From a virus, in the IMG/VR virus record IMGVR_UViG_3300044680_000172, positions 1-46,765 of that record: a DNA stretch of 46,765 nucleotides, one strand, 5' to 3'. The position numbers were made by a program, and so were the translations under genes. Shown piece after piece: positions 38,582 through 46,765 of this stretch; position 1 is the first letter of the stretch; every line of letters begins with the position of its first letter. The notes under the pieces are model-generated. The model did no database searches. It was not told where the DNA came from and worked only from the letters and a program-made list of their open reading frames with translations.

Positions 38582-38618
38582 GTCAAGACGTAATCGCTAC
38601 GTAATGGGCTTGACCTGC
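38582..38618. promoter_or_regulatory. Promoter/operator between capsid and glycosyltransferase genes
   Basis: CGTAATCGCTACGTAATGG (38589-38607) repeats the operator word of 23446-23460 with one change in the core. Plus strand TTGACC (38610-38615) is a -35 candidate for the 38.6 kb operon. On the minus strand TTGACA (complement of 38580-38585) is a -35 for the capsid gene. The operator lies between them, so one protein could control both directions. Confidence 0.5.
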
Positions 38619-38644
38619 GCAAAGGCTTAGCACACTGAAGCCCC

Positions 38645-38845
38645 ATGTCCGCGTCCACAGAGACCCCGCCGGTCGTCAGAGAATGGCTGTCCGAGCAGGG
38701 AAAAAAGAACCTGGGAAAGCGGTGTCCCGGAAGACGCCGGGGGGACTCGGAATACTACCGGAAGCTCGCCTTCATGCGGTACGAGAAGGAGAGAAAACAG
38801 AAGGAATCCAGAAAACAAATACAAGATGAACCCCCCGCTCTTTAG
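38645..38845 (+). CDS. Small basic protein, 66 aa
   Basis: First gene of the glycosyltransferase operon. Lys/Arg-rich (Gly-Lys-Lys-Asn-Leu-Gly-Lys-Arg, then Met-Arg-Tyr-Glu-Lys-Glu-Arg-Lys-Gln-Lys), with one Cys. It is likely helical and may bind nucleic acid or a phosphate surface. Its end overlaps the next gene by 20 bases. No family recognised. Confidence 0.5.
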   Translation: MSASTETPPVVREWLSEQGKKNLGKRCPGRRRGDSEYYRKLAFMRYEKERKQKESRKQIQDEPPAL

Positions 38846-40373
38846 CATCTCGATCCTGGCCTACAACAATCTCGCCCTCACCCGGAAATGCCTTGAGTCG
38901 GTCGCCTCCCAGGGAGGGGACTTCGAGCTGATCCTGACCGACAACGGATCGAAAGACGGGGTGGGCGCCTACATGGACGAATTTGCCCGCGCCGAATCGG
39001 CCAAGCGCCCCGTGTCGGTCGTCCACAATAAGAAGAACCTCGGCTTCATCGAGCCCAACCGGCAGGCGTTCAAGCGAGCGATCGGCAAGTACTTCGTCAT
39101 GCTGAACAACGACACGACGGTCAGCCCCCATTGGCTCGATTTGTTGAAGGCCCCGTTCCAGGGAGACCCGCTGTGCGCCCTGACAGGTCCGGCCGGCGGC
39201 TGCTGCCAATTGCGGTCGGATTTCGTCGGGGAACTCGGCCCACGGTTCGAGTACCTGGAGGGGGCGATGCTTTGCGCCGACCGGGAGAAGATCATGGCGG
39301 CGCAGCCCGATCTTTTCCCGCCCGAGCTGGCCGGGGCCTACGGGGAGGATTCGTTTCTTTCGCTTCGGATGCGCGAGGCCGGGTACACGCTTCACCGGGT
39401 CGCCATCGACTTCAAGCACGCGAGGGCCGCGACGACCGCGATGGTTCCGCAGGCGCGGGAATGGCAGGCGAAGAACCACGAATTCCTGAAGCAGAGATTC
39501 CGCAATTACATGGTCTCCCGCAGGTTCAACTTCCCGACGATCATCAAGCGGAACGCCGCCCGCGGCGATGTGCTGCTGACGACCGCCGTCATCCGCGGCC
39601 TGAAATCGATCCGGCCGCTCTCCCCGATCTTCGTCGAAACCCACTGCCCCGAGGCTCTGGAGCGCAACCCGGACATTTTCCATGTCGGGGCGTCGGTCCC
39701 GTACTCGCCTGACGCCCTTCAGATCAACCTGAACGGGATCTCCGAGATGAATCCGGCTGTCCCCATCGTGGACGCCTACGCAGCGTGCGCGGGCATCGAG
39801 CTCGAGGACGAGACGACCTCGATCTATCCGCCGCAGCCCGACATCGAATGGGCGAAGCGGACGGTCGACTCCTCCTGGGTCGCGGTCTTCGCCGGGCCGA
39901 CGACGTGGAGGTGCAAGAACTGGCCTTTCGACCGCTGGAGCGAGGTCATCCGCTGGCTTCAGGAGTCGGGGGTCCGGGTCGTCCTTGTGGGTGGCGATCC
40001 GGTTCCCCCGACCCTGAAGGCGGACCTCGATTTGCGGTCGAGGACGACGGTCGGACAATTGGGCGCGCTCCTCGGCGAGGTCGGTCTTTTCGTCGGGCTG
40101 GACTCCTTTCCGATCCACGTCGCCCAGGCGATGAAGACCCCCGTCGTCGGACTTTTCGGGATCACCAGTGCGGACAAGATTCTGACCCGCGGATCGCACT
40201 GGATCGCCGTCTCCTCGGACCCCGATCACCCCGGGACCGGGCTTAGGCACAAGATCGCGGGCAAGACCCACGTCGACCACCCGGACAACCCCATGGACAC
40301 GATCTCCGTCGATCAGGTGAAGGCCGCGATCTCGGAGATGCTGCCGGCCCTTTCTGGACGGAAAACCCAATGA
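38826..40373 (+). CDS. GT2-GT9 fusion glycosyltransferase
   Basis: 515 aa in two parts. Residues 5-225 are a GT-A fold family 2 transferase: Ser-Ile-Ser-Ile-Leu-Ala-Tyr-Asn-Asn start, Thr-Asp-Asn-Gly-Ser, Asn-Leu-Gly-Phe, and Leu-Asn-Asn-Asp-Thr (93-97) as the metal-binding DxD equivalent. Residues 240-510 resemble family 9 heptosyltransferases (WaaC/WaaF type): Arg-Gly-Asp-Val-Leu-Leu-Thr-Thr, a Phe-Ala-Gly-Pro-Thr-Thr block and Gly-Leu-Asp-Ser-Phe-Pro-Ile-His near residue 422. The two would add two sugars in turn to a glycan. Coupled to the next gene by ATGA. Confidence 0.8.
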   Translation: MNPPLFSISILAYNNLALTRKCLESVASQGGDFELILTDNGSKDGVGAYMDEFARAESAKRPVSVVHNKKNLGFIEPNRQAFKRAIGKYFVMLNNDTTVSPHWLDLLKAPFQGDPLCALTGPAGGCCQLRSDFVGELGPRFEYLEGAMLCADREKIMAAQPDLFPPELAGAYGEDSFLSLRMREAGYTLHRVAIDFKHARAATTAMVPQAREWQAKNHEFLKQRFRNYMVSRRFNFPTIIKRNAARGDVLLTTAVIRGLKSIRPLSPIFVETHCPEALERNPDIFHVGASVPYSPDALQINLNGISEMNPAVPIVDAYAACAGIELEDETTSIYPPQPDIEWAKRTVDSSWVAVFAGPTTWRCKNWPFDRWSEVIRWLQESGVRVVLVGGDPVPPTLKADLDLRSRTTVGQLGALLGEVGLFVGLDSFPIHVAQAMKTPVVGLFGITSADKILTRGSHWIAVSSDPDHPGTGLRHKIAGKTHVDHPDNPMDTISVDQVKAAISEMLPALSGRKTQ

Positions 40374-41191
40374 CAGCCTTGAAGCACGGTCTTTCCGGGT
40401 ACGTCCCGATCCGGGACGGGATTCGTCTCGACTATTGCTTCACCGAGGCGATCGAAAGCCTGTTGCCGGTCTGCGACGAGGTGATCGCGATCGATTCCGA
40501 GAGTGCGGACGGCACCCGGTATCTGCTCGACCATTGGTCAAAACACGAGCCCAAGCTGCGAGTCGTCTCCTACCCGTGGCCCCGGCTCCCGACGCCCGAG
40601 GAGGTCGAGCGGGACGACCCCAAGCGCCCCCCCGGGGACCCCAGGATGCTCATCGCGTGGCTCAATTACGGAAGAGCGAGGTGTCTCTACGACCGGCAGA
40701 TCACCCTCGACGCCGACGAAATCCTCGACCCAGCCTCCCATCCGGAGATTCGCCGGGCCGTAGAGGACGGAATACCCCGGTGGTTCAACCGAGTGAACCT
40801 CTGGGGCGACCCCTTCCACGAGGCCCCGCACGGGACGGTCTGCGGCGAGCGTGTCGTCAGGATCGCGCCGACATCGATGGAGATGTGTTCCGACGAGCCC
40901 CGGCCCGAAGGGGAGCCGGAGATTCGTCGTCTGGCGATCGACGGGCCGCAGTTGACGATCTTCCACATGGGGTTCCTCCGGCCGCAGGATGCGTTTTTGC
41001 GGAAGTCAAGGATCATGCAGGCGGCTCTCCACAACTGCTACGACCCGAGGCTGCGCGAATCCGAGAGGACTGGGCGCTCCTGGACCGATGCCTCCCCGTT
41101 CCCGGAAGGCTATCCGATCCTTGCGTTCGATGGGAATCGCCTCCCTCCGCTCGCAAAGTCCTGGTGCCGAGAAAGAGGATACCGGATATGA
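40370..41191 (+). CDS. GT2-like glycosyltransferase
   Basis: 273 aa. Residues 30-110 have the family 2 opening (Cys-Asp-Glu-Val-Ile-Ala-Ile-Asp-Ser-Glu-Ser-Ala-Asp-Gly-Thr) and Thr-Leu-Asp-Ala-Asp-Glu (about 112-117) as the DxD site. Later there are His and Trp residues in the acceptor region (Phe-His-Met-Gly-Phe-Leu-Arg). Similar proteins work on lipopolysaccharide core sugars. The start overlaps the previous stop; the stop overlaps the GNAT start. Confidence 0.7.
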   Translation: MTALKHGLSGYVPIRDGIRLDYCFTEAIESLLPVCDEVIAIDSESADGTRYLLDHWSKHEPKLRVVSYPWPRLPTPEEVERDDPKRPPGDPRMLIAWLNYGRARCLYDRQITLDADEILDPASHPEIRRAVEDGIPRWFNRVNLWGDPFHEAPHGTVCGERVVRIAPTSMEMCSDEPRPEGEPEIRRLAIDGPQLTIFHMGFLRPQDAFLRKSRIMQAALHNCYDPRLRESERTGRSWTDASPFPEGYPILAFDGNRLPPLAKSWCRERGYRI

Positions 41192-41643
41192 TACCGGCGA
41201 CCGAGAGGATTCCGCCCAACGTCTTCGATTCTCCGCCCGGGGAATTCTTTGTATCGTCGGACAAGTCGCTGCTCAACATACCTTGGATTTTCGACCAATT
41301 GAAAAGGACGTATTGGGGCGGCTGGCTCGATGTCGCCCGCGTCTCGCGGTCGATCGACTTTTCGCTCTGTTTCGGGCTTTATCGCAAGGAGGACGGACGG
41401 AATCTCCAGATCGGATTCGCCCGCGTCGTCACCGACTTTTCGACCTTCGCTTGGCTCTGCGATGTCGTCGTGGCGAGCGCCTACCGGAAGAGGGGCCTCG
41501 GGACATTCCTTATCCGTTGCGTCGTCAACCACCCCGAGGTCGCCCCGAGAAGCGTCCTACTCTCGACTAACGACGCCCATGACCTGTATCGCAGATTCGG
41601 ATTCAGCGAGATAACCGCGATGAAGCGCCAGGGCACGGGCTGA
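41188..41643 (+). CDS. GNAT-family N-acetyltransferase
   Basis: 151 aa. It has the GNAT core: Ile-Gly-Phe-Ala-Arg-Val-Val-Thr-Asp strand, Trp-Leu-Cys-Asp-Val-Val-Val, then Tyr-Arg-Lys-Arg-Gly-Leu-Gly-Thr as the acetyl-CoA pyrophosphate loop (Arg-x-x-Gly-x-Gly/Ala), and Asp-Leu-Tyr-Arg-Arg-Phe-Gly-Phe at the end. It may acetylate an amino sugar made or moved by the neighbouring transferases, or a protein. Start is the ATG 41188 in an ATGA overlap. Confidence 0.82.
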   Translation: MIPATERIPPNVFDSPPGEFFVSSDKSLLNIPWIFDQLKRTYWGGWLDVARVSRSIDFSLCFGLYRKEDGRNLQIGFARVVTDFSTFAWLCDVVVASAYRKRGLGTFLIRCVVNHPEVAPRSVLLSTNDAHDLYRRFGFSEITAMKRQGTG

Positions 41644-42845
41644 TGCACATCCTCAAGATCGGAAGTTCGGTTTCTCTCGGGCAACAGGGAACAATGGCCC
41701 CCGGAGAATACCTCGTCGAGGACCGCAACGGGGCCGAACTCATGCTTCGGAATCCGGGCTCGACGATGACCCCGCTCGATCCATCCCGGTTTCCGGCGCT
41801 GGACATCGGGACAACGGACCCGGAGAAGGTCCATGACATACTGCTCGTAGCCCCGGTCGCTTTCGGGGACGCGATCCTTCTGACCCCATGCCTCCGGGAG
41901 ATCAAGCGGAGACTCCCCCGCTCATCGTTATCCTTCTCCTGCTTCTTCGAGCACCGGCAGGTCTTCGCCGGACTTTCCTACATCGACGCCTTTGAGCCGT
42001 ATCCGTTGCCATGGAAAGAGGACGCGAACCGGCGACTCCTTTTCCTTGAAAGATCGGTCGACGGCCATCCGCGGGGCAAGATCCAGCACATGACAGATCG
42101 TTACGCGGAACACCTCGGGCTTGGGGAAATCGCGGACAAGCGAACCGAACTTGTCCTAAGCGGTGAGGAGCGGGAATGGGTCGAGGGCGCGTTTCCGAAA
42201 TCGAATCTGCGCCGCATCGGAATCCAGGTCCAGGCCGGTGCCCGCTGCAAGACCTGGCCCGGGCGCCACCTGAATCTGCTTGTCAATTCGCTCGCCCGGG
42301 ACGGCTTCGAGGTTTGGCTCATGGGGCGCGCCGGGGAATTCACCGCCACGGTCGGCGAAAATATCTTCGATCTTTCGAGGTTTTCTCCGACGTGGCGGCA
42401 ATCGGCGGCCTTCCTGACGACCTGCGACGCCTTCGTCGGCCCGGATTCCTCGCTCTTGCACGCGGCGGGAACCCTTGGAGTCCCCTCGGTCGGCCTGTTC
42501 GGGCCCTTCCCATGGAAACTTTTGACGGCCTACTACGGGAGCGTATTCGCAATCCAGGGGACAGAGGGGTGCGGGAGCTTTCCGTGCTTCCATTGGCCGC
42601 AGCCGGGATTAGCACCGTTCCCCGAAGGGGAGCCCTGCTACCGATCCGGCCGCTGCGAGGTCCTGGCCTCTATTCTCCCGGAGCGGGTTCTTGCGAAGCT
42701 GAAGCAGGTTCTGGCTCAGGCTCGGAAAGCGCCTCTCCAAGAAGCTGCGACCGGAGAACGTACCGAAGAATCTCCCGGGCCTGTGCCGAAACCGACTGCC
42801 TGTCCTGCAACGCCTGAAGGTACGCCTGCTTCTGCTCCTGACTGA
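41643..42845 (+). CDS. GT9 family (heptosyltransferase-like) glycosyltransferase
   Basis: 400 aa. After an N-terminal 60-residue addition, the GT9 fold begins: Val-Ala-Phe-Gly-Asp-Ala-Ile-Leu-Leu-Thr-Pro, a Gln-Val-Gln-Ala-Gly-Ala-Arg-Cys-Lys-Thr-Trp-Pro block near 210, and Gly-Pro-Asp-Ser-Ser-Leu-Leu-His-Ala-Ala-Gly near 270, the donor-binding motif. Such enzymes add heptose to lipid A-core. The last 50 residues are Pro/Glu/Ala-rich and run 176 bases antisense into the internal virion protein gene, so the true end may be earlier in function than in sequence. Confidence 0.78.
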   Translation: MHILKIGSSVSLGQQGTMAPGEYLVEDRNGAELMLRNPGSTMTPLDPSRFPALDIGTTDPEKVHDILLVAPVAFGDAILLTPCLREIKRRLPRSSLSFSCFFEHRQVFAGLSYIDAFEPYPLPWKEDANRRLLFLERSVDGHPRGKIQHMTDRYAEHLGLGEIADKRTELVLSGEEREWVEGAFPKSNLRRIGIQVQAGARCKTWPGRHLNLLVNSLARDGFEVWLMGRAGEFTATVGENIFDLSRFSPTWRQSAAFLTTCDAFVGPDSSLLHAAGTLGVPSVGLFGPFPWKLLTAYYGSVFAIQGTEGCGSFPCFHWPQPGLAPFPEGEPCYRSGRCEVLASILPERVLAKLKQVLAQARKAPLQEAATGERTEESPGPVPKPTACPATPEGTPASAPD

Positions 42846-45800
42846 GGCCCTGGAAAAACTGCGATTCGCGCCCGCGCTGGCCGGTCGCCGGAAAGGTCGG
42901 CTGCTTCTCGAAATACTGGTCGATCTGGTTCGCCGTCTTTTTCTTCAACAGGTCTTGCATCGCGGCCTGAGCGGCCGGCTGGTTTCCGACCCGAAGGGCA
43001 TTCGTCAGCGCCGAATAATCACCCCCGTAAAATTCCGCGCTCTGGGTTATGCCGTGGGTCGCGTTGAAGGTCCTCGCCAGAGCCGCGATCCGCTGGCCCG
43101 GGCTCGGTGCTTGGTCCGTCCTGATCCCGACCGAGGACATGAGCTGCTTCTGAATCTGGCCCGCGAACGCCTCCTGTCTCTGGCCAGTCACGGCGGAGTC
43201 GATCGCTCCCGTGACCGCCCCCGAGGGAATCGGAAGCGGGACAGCCGACAGCGCGACCTGTTTCCACATTTCGTTCGGATTGATCGGTCGGCCGAGGCCG
43301 TCCCGCCCGGTCGCCCAGGTCATCACCGGCTGCATCGCGGAGGAAAGCCTCCCCCTGGCGAATTCCCTCAGAGTATCCCCGAAGTCCTGGGTCCTCTCGT
43401 AGCCCTGCATGAGAAGATGGGCCGTCTCCCCGGCGATCCCGAGCGGGTTCAGGAAGAACCCCGGCCCTCCCCCGATCTTGTCCGGAATCCAGGCGCTGAT
43501 CTTCGATCCAACCCCCTCCTCTGGATTGTCCCAGGTGGGATGCCCGCGCGTGTACATGTTGAGGAGCTGGTTCGCCAGGAATTGTCCCCCGATCATCACG
43601 CCAGCCCCGCGCAAAAGAAGCCCCGAAGCCCACCGCTTGCCCGTCGCCGCGTCGACCGCCGACTGGACCCCCTGCGTCACGGCCCCGACCTCCTGACGGA
43701 TCGCCCCTTCGTTCCACTGCGGGGCGAGAGCGACGAAACGGGCCGTGTCGCGGGCCGTCTGGCTCTTGAATAACCCCTGGCGCCCGAGGTTGCGAAACCA
43801 GGTATTCACGTCCTGGGCAACCTGCCGGTTGAGTTCGTCGGGCTCGAGGTCCGGGTACATCGAACGCTGGCGCTCAAGCTCCATCAATGCGACCTCCGAC
43901 ATGGCACCGCGTTGGTACTGCCCGAAGAGCCACTTGTTGAACGGACCGACGACAGGCATCGAATGAACCAGATCCTCGTGAAGGGCGTCGGAGACCCCTC
44001 CGACATTCATACCGGCGTCGACCAACCCCTGAAGCGACTGCTTGTCGGCCTGCGCCTTGGCGAGCTCCTGCGGGGTCCATTGCTCGTCGCGGGCGATGTT
44101 GGACAGCTCCTCGGGAGTGTTGTCGAGGATCGTCACCCCACGATTGTTGGCGAACGCCGGGAGCCGGTCGGACATCTGGTCGGCACCCCCCGCGAGCTTG
44201 GCCGCAGTCTCCATCATCGCCACCCGCCCCAGGTGGTAGGTGTCGAAAAAGAGCCGCATCGATTTTCCGAGCCCGTTCAATTGGAGCGCGGCCCTTCCGG
44301 CCGGGGATTTGAGCCACGCCGACGGGTCGTTGAGCGCCGAAAATATGTCCCCGTACCCGTCGAGAAGGGCGAACCTTTGGTTTCCCGCCTGCTGGATCGA
44401 ATATCCCCTCGGGGGCTGCTCGTAGGTCGACCCATCCGCGCGCGTCACGGTCTGGATGGGCTGGACGAGCGGATTGCCAGTCGCCGGATCGGTGTAGGCG
44501 GACATGCCCTCGATCCATTGGCGGCGGTTGACCAGCTTTTCCCCGTTCGTCACCCGAGCTCCGAGAAGGTCCACGGCGTCGATGGATTTCGGGTCGATCC
44601 CGGCGGCGATCGAATCCGCAAACGTGTCGTAGGCCCTGACCTTCCTGAAGTTGGCCGCGACTCCCGCCGAACGAGCGGCGATCAGCGGATTTGAAAGCGG
44701 ACTGTCGATGTCCTGCGCGTGCATGACGTACCCGTCGCGCTGGAGGGTGTCTATGCCCGCGGCGTTCTCACGGGCAGCCTGCGCCGAGGTCAATTCTCCG
44801 TAGGTGTCGGCGATCGGACGGAGCGCCTGATAATTGTCCTTCGCAAACTGAATCGCCTGCGTCGCCTGGTCTCGCCAATAAGGGCTGGCCTGCGAGCTTC
44901 CGGCTATCTTCGATGCCATCTGATCGAGTTCATCGGGATTGCCCTGGGATTCGACCATGAAGGAAAGGGCGTTCGCCGCCGTCTGTTGTTGGGACTTCGG
45001 AAAGACCCGGGCGATGGCATTTCCTACGACATTCTGGGATTCCTGGCCGGCGATGATCGCTTTCGTGTCAGCGGCGTCCCGAGTGTAGGTCAGCGCCTCG
45101 TTGACGGACCCGCGCTGCCAAAGCGACTTCAGCACCGTCGGATCGGTCAACGCCTGCAAGGACTTGAGTCCGCCGCGTTCGACCAACGATTCGATCCCGG
45201 TCCCGGCGCCGAATCCCGCCGCAAGACCGAGGGCCCCGTAGGTCAACGCCAATTCGGCCTTCTGCTCGGGGGTCCCGGGCTGCGATTGTCCGTAGAGGGC
45301 GCCCCCGGCCCCTCCCGCGAGCGACATGGCGACCTTCGGGGTGATGAACCCGTACTCGTCGTACATCTTCTGCGCCTGGTCGGACATCGAGGGAAGATTC
45401 TCGGGGTCGACCTCGGCCCGCTTCGCTTGATTGAGTGCGTCGATCTGATCGCTCCAGGCCCTGAGATTTTCCTGTTCGTCGCCCATCAGGTCACGGAAGA
45501 CCTGGGCCGACGCCTCGGCCGAATTCGCGACCGGGGGATTTTCGCCCTGGAGGCGGAGGGCCGAGGCTTCCCCGTTCGGAAGCGCCCCGTAGATGTCGAC
45601 CGGGCGGTCCGCCTCGGATTCGACCTGAAGCATGTAGTTGCGTTCCGAATCGGTGATCGTCGATGGCGGCGTCTGCGCCGCCTCTGCCATCTGGTCGAGC
45701 GCGTGCTGGTCCTCGAATACCGATGCCGAGTCCGCGGCCGACTTGACGACCGGAGGATTCTCCTGGACCAACGCTCCTTCGGGGGTCGCCGGGGGCGTCG

Positions 45801-46677
45801 TCGAGGATTCTCCCTGGGCATCGTGATAGCCGACCATCGCCTCGATGTTCTTTTGGAGCGCGGTCTTCTGTTCCTCGGGAATCGAGGAAGCCTCGATAGC
45901 CTGCGCGGCCTCGGCCGGAGTCTTCCCGTTTATCGACTTCAGAAGCGACAGCCCGGTTCCGGCGCCGCCCTCGAGCGTCCCGGCTCCGGCCCCAAAGAGC
46001 GCACCCCATTCCCCCGAGGAGATCGCATCCCCCAGATTGATCGTCTGGCCGTCGAACATGTTGGACATCACCTGATGCGCGGCCCCGAGGACGGCCCCCT
46101 GGGCGCTTCGCGTGGCGATCGTCTTCGCAAACGTCGCCGCGATGCTGCCGGCCGCATCGACTGGCTTCGGTATTACCGCTCCGAGGATCGCCGAGGCCCC
46201 CATGCTCCCGTAGGAAAAATCGTTCCTCTCCCCCCGAAAATACTGCCGGGCTTGGACGAGCGCATCCGCCGCACCGGAAGTGATGGCGCCTCCGATTTTC
46301 CCGCCAGCGATGGTCCCGGGGACTGCTCCGAAGCCTCCTTCCGGAGCTCCCAAAACGCCTCCCACAGCGCCGCCGACCGCGTAGCCGAGAAGCGGGACGG
46401 CGGTATTGATCGCCAGATCCCCGAATTTACCACCTGCGGTCAAGAGCCCCCGGACGGCCATCCCTTCGATCGGGTTCATTCCGCTTGTCAGCGCCTCGAG
46501 AGCGGCTTGCCTCTCGGCAGCAGGATCGAGCGGTTCGGCTCCCGCAGTCTTCGGATCGAACGGAGCGGCCGGAACTGCTCCGGCTGACTGCGGATCGAAA
46601 GGGGGAGGAGCCGCAGGCGCCCCGGTCCCCGACTCGGAGGGTTGCGCTCCGGCCTGAGATGGATCGAAGCCGGCCAT
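42670..46677 (-). CDS. Large internal virion protein, 1335 aa
   Basis: The largest gene. Three FDP-x-x-A-G-A repeats occur near the N-terminus (starts at about residues 4, 27 and 40). A long Gly/Ala/Ile-rich region (about 65-230) could insert in or cross a membrane. A mostly helical middle follows, then a C-terminal part with Trp-Phe-Arg-Asn-Leu-Gly-Arg-Gln and Phe-Leu-Asn-Pro-Leu-Gly that recalls polyvalent phage ejection proteins. Size, position as third of three and composition suggest the T7 gp16 role: ejected into the cell to pull in DNA. I see no lysozyme or transglycosylase motif. Overlaps the GT9 gene by 176 bases. Confidence 0.68.
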   Translation of the reverse strand: MAGFDPSQAGAQPSESGTGAPAAPPPFDPQSAGAVPAAPFDPKTAGAEPLDPAAERQAALEALTSGMNPIEGMAVRGLLTAGGKFGDLAINTAVPLLGYAVGGAVGGVLGAPEGGFGAVPGTIAGGKIGGAITSGAADALVQARQYFRGERNDFSYGSMGASAILGAVIPKPVDAAGSIAATFAKTIATRSAQGAVLGAAHQVMSNMFDGQTINLGDAISSGEWGALFGAGAGTLEGGAGTGLSLLKSINGKTPAEAAQAIEASSIPEEQKTALQKNIEAMVGYHDAQGESSTTPPATPEGALVQENPPVVKSAADSASVFEDQHALDQMAEAAQTPPSTITDSERNYMLQVESEADRPVDIYGALPNGEASALRLQGENPPVANSAEASAQVFRDLMGDEQENLRAWSDQIDALNQAKRAEVDPENLPSMSDQAQKMYDEYGFITPKVAMSLAGGAGGALYGQSQPGTPEQKAELALTYGALGLAAGFGAGTGIESLVERGGLKSLQALTDPTVLKSLWQRGSVNEALTYTRDAADTKAIIAGQESQNVVGNAIARVFPKSQQQTAANALSFMVESQGNPDELDQMASKIAGSSQASPYWRDQATQAIQFAKDNYQALRPIADTYGELTSAQAARENAAGIDTLQRDGYVMHAQDIDSPLSNPLIAARSAGVAANFRKVRAYDTFADSIAAGIDPKSIDAVDLLGARVTNGEKLVNRRQWIEGMSAYTDPATGNPLVQPIQTVTRADGSTYEQPPRGYSIQQAGNQRFALLDGYGDIFSALNDPSAWLKSPAGRAALQLNGLGKSMRLFFDTYHLGRVAMMETAAKLAGGADQMSDRLPAFANNRGVTILDNTPEELSNIARDEQWTPQELAKAQADKQSLQGLVDAGMNVGGVSDALHEDLVHSMPVVGPFNKWLFGQYQRGAMSEVALMELERQRSMYPDLEPDELNRQVAQDVNTWFRNLGRQGLFKSQTARDTARFVALAPQWNEGAIRQEVGAVTQGVQSAVDAATGKRWASGLLLRGAGVMIGGQFLANQLLNMYTRGHPTWDNPEEGVGSKISAWIPDKIGGGPGFFLNPLGIAGETAHLLMQGYERTQDFGDTLREFARGRLSSAMQPVMTWATGRDGLGRPINPNEMWKQVALSAVPLPIPSGAVTGAIDSAVTGQRQEAFAGQIQKQLMSSVGIRTDQAPSPGQRIAALARTFNATHGITQSAEFYGGDYSALTNALRVGNQPAAQAAMQDLLKKKTANQIDQYFEKQPTFPATGQRGRESQFFQGLSQEQKQAYLQALQDRQSVSAQAREILRYVLRSQLLGEALSEPEPEPASASQEPAPGE

Positions 46678-46765
46678 GCGCTATTGCGCCGGGGGCGCCG
46701 GAGACTCCGACGGAGCCGGTGCGCCGACTTGGGCAGCCGGGGTTCCTTGAGCGCCCTTCGGCTTC
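46562..46765. repeat. Terminal redundancy (right copy) of circular contig
   Basis: Right-hand copy of the 204-base overlap with window bases 1-204. It carries the start of the large internal virion protein (ATG complement at 46675-46677) and the last codons of the gene that also ends at 120. Confidence 0.9.

Overview
The window looks like the complete genome of a temperate, tailed, double-stranded DNA phage, most likely short-tailed (podovirus-like). The first 204 bases recur as the last 204 (five mismatches, all within bases 51-77), so this is a circular contig cut inside a gene, with a unit length of about 46,561 bp. It encodes a tyrosine recombinase, terminase, portal, tail hub and a T7-like set of internal virion proteins, and it lacks tape-measure, sheath and long-tail genes. 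Base composition is G+C rich. Several predicted signal peptides end in Ala-x-Ala followed by Gln, a style I associate with Verrucomicrobia. That host guess is an inference only.

Layout. (1) 19.4 kb down to 1 on the minus strand, continuing across the junction from 46.7 to 42.7 kb: small terminase, O-acyltransferase, small head genes, large terminase, portal, scaffold-like protein, connector, tail-tip proteins, a beta-propeller-like tail hub, a PKD domain, a collar-type fibre, a sulfotransferase and three internal virion proteins. A short plus-strand operon (16.0-17.3 kb: GroES-like protein, KTSC protein, micro-genes) interrupts this block between terS and terL. (2) 20.0-20.6 kb, plus: two small genes. 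(3) 21.4-20.6 kb, minus: replication initiator; then an initiator-type tRNA-Met; then the integrase, and next to it the 3' half of a tRNA-Phe gene (likely attP). (4) About 23.4 kb: two ribbon-helix-helix regulators transcribed divergently across a paired operator. (5) 23.5-32.1 kb, plus: early operon with ERF annealing protein, YqaJ-type exonuclease, J-domain protein, methyltransferase-like genes, a helicase-methyltransferase fusion and many small genes, almost all joined by 4-base start/stop overlaps. (6) 38.4-32.1 kb, minus: major capsid protein behind a structured leader, four secreted-looking fibre or spike proteins, a lipoprotein and small membrane proteins (possible lysis genes). (7) 38.6-42.8 kb, plus: an operon of sugar-transfer genes (GT2-GT9 fusion, GT2, GNAT, GT9).

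How it may work together. A repeated TTGAC-N9-TTACGTA arrangement lies in front of the regulators, the integrase and the tRNA/replication unit, with related sites before the glycosyltransferase operon and the 20 kb genes. This suggests one regulator coordinates lysogeny, integration, replication and surface modification. The sugar, sulfate and acyl transfer genes together with exported spike-like proteins point to an unusually large investment in modifying glycans of the host surface or the virion. No endolysin, DNA polymerase or CI-type repressor was recognised.
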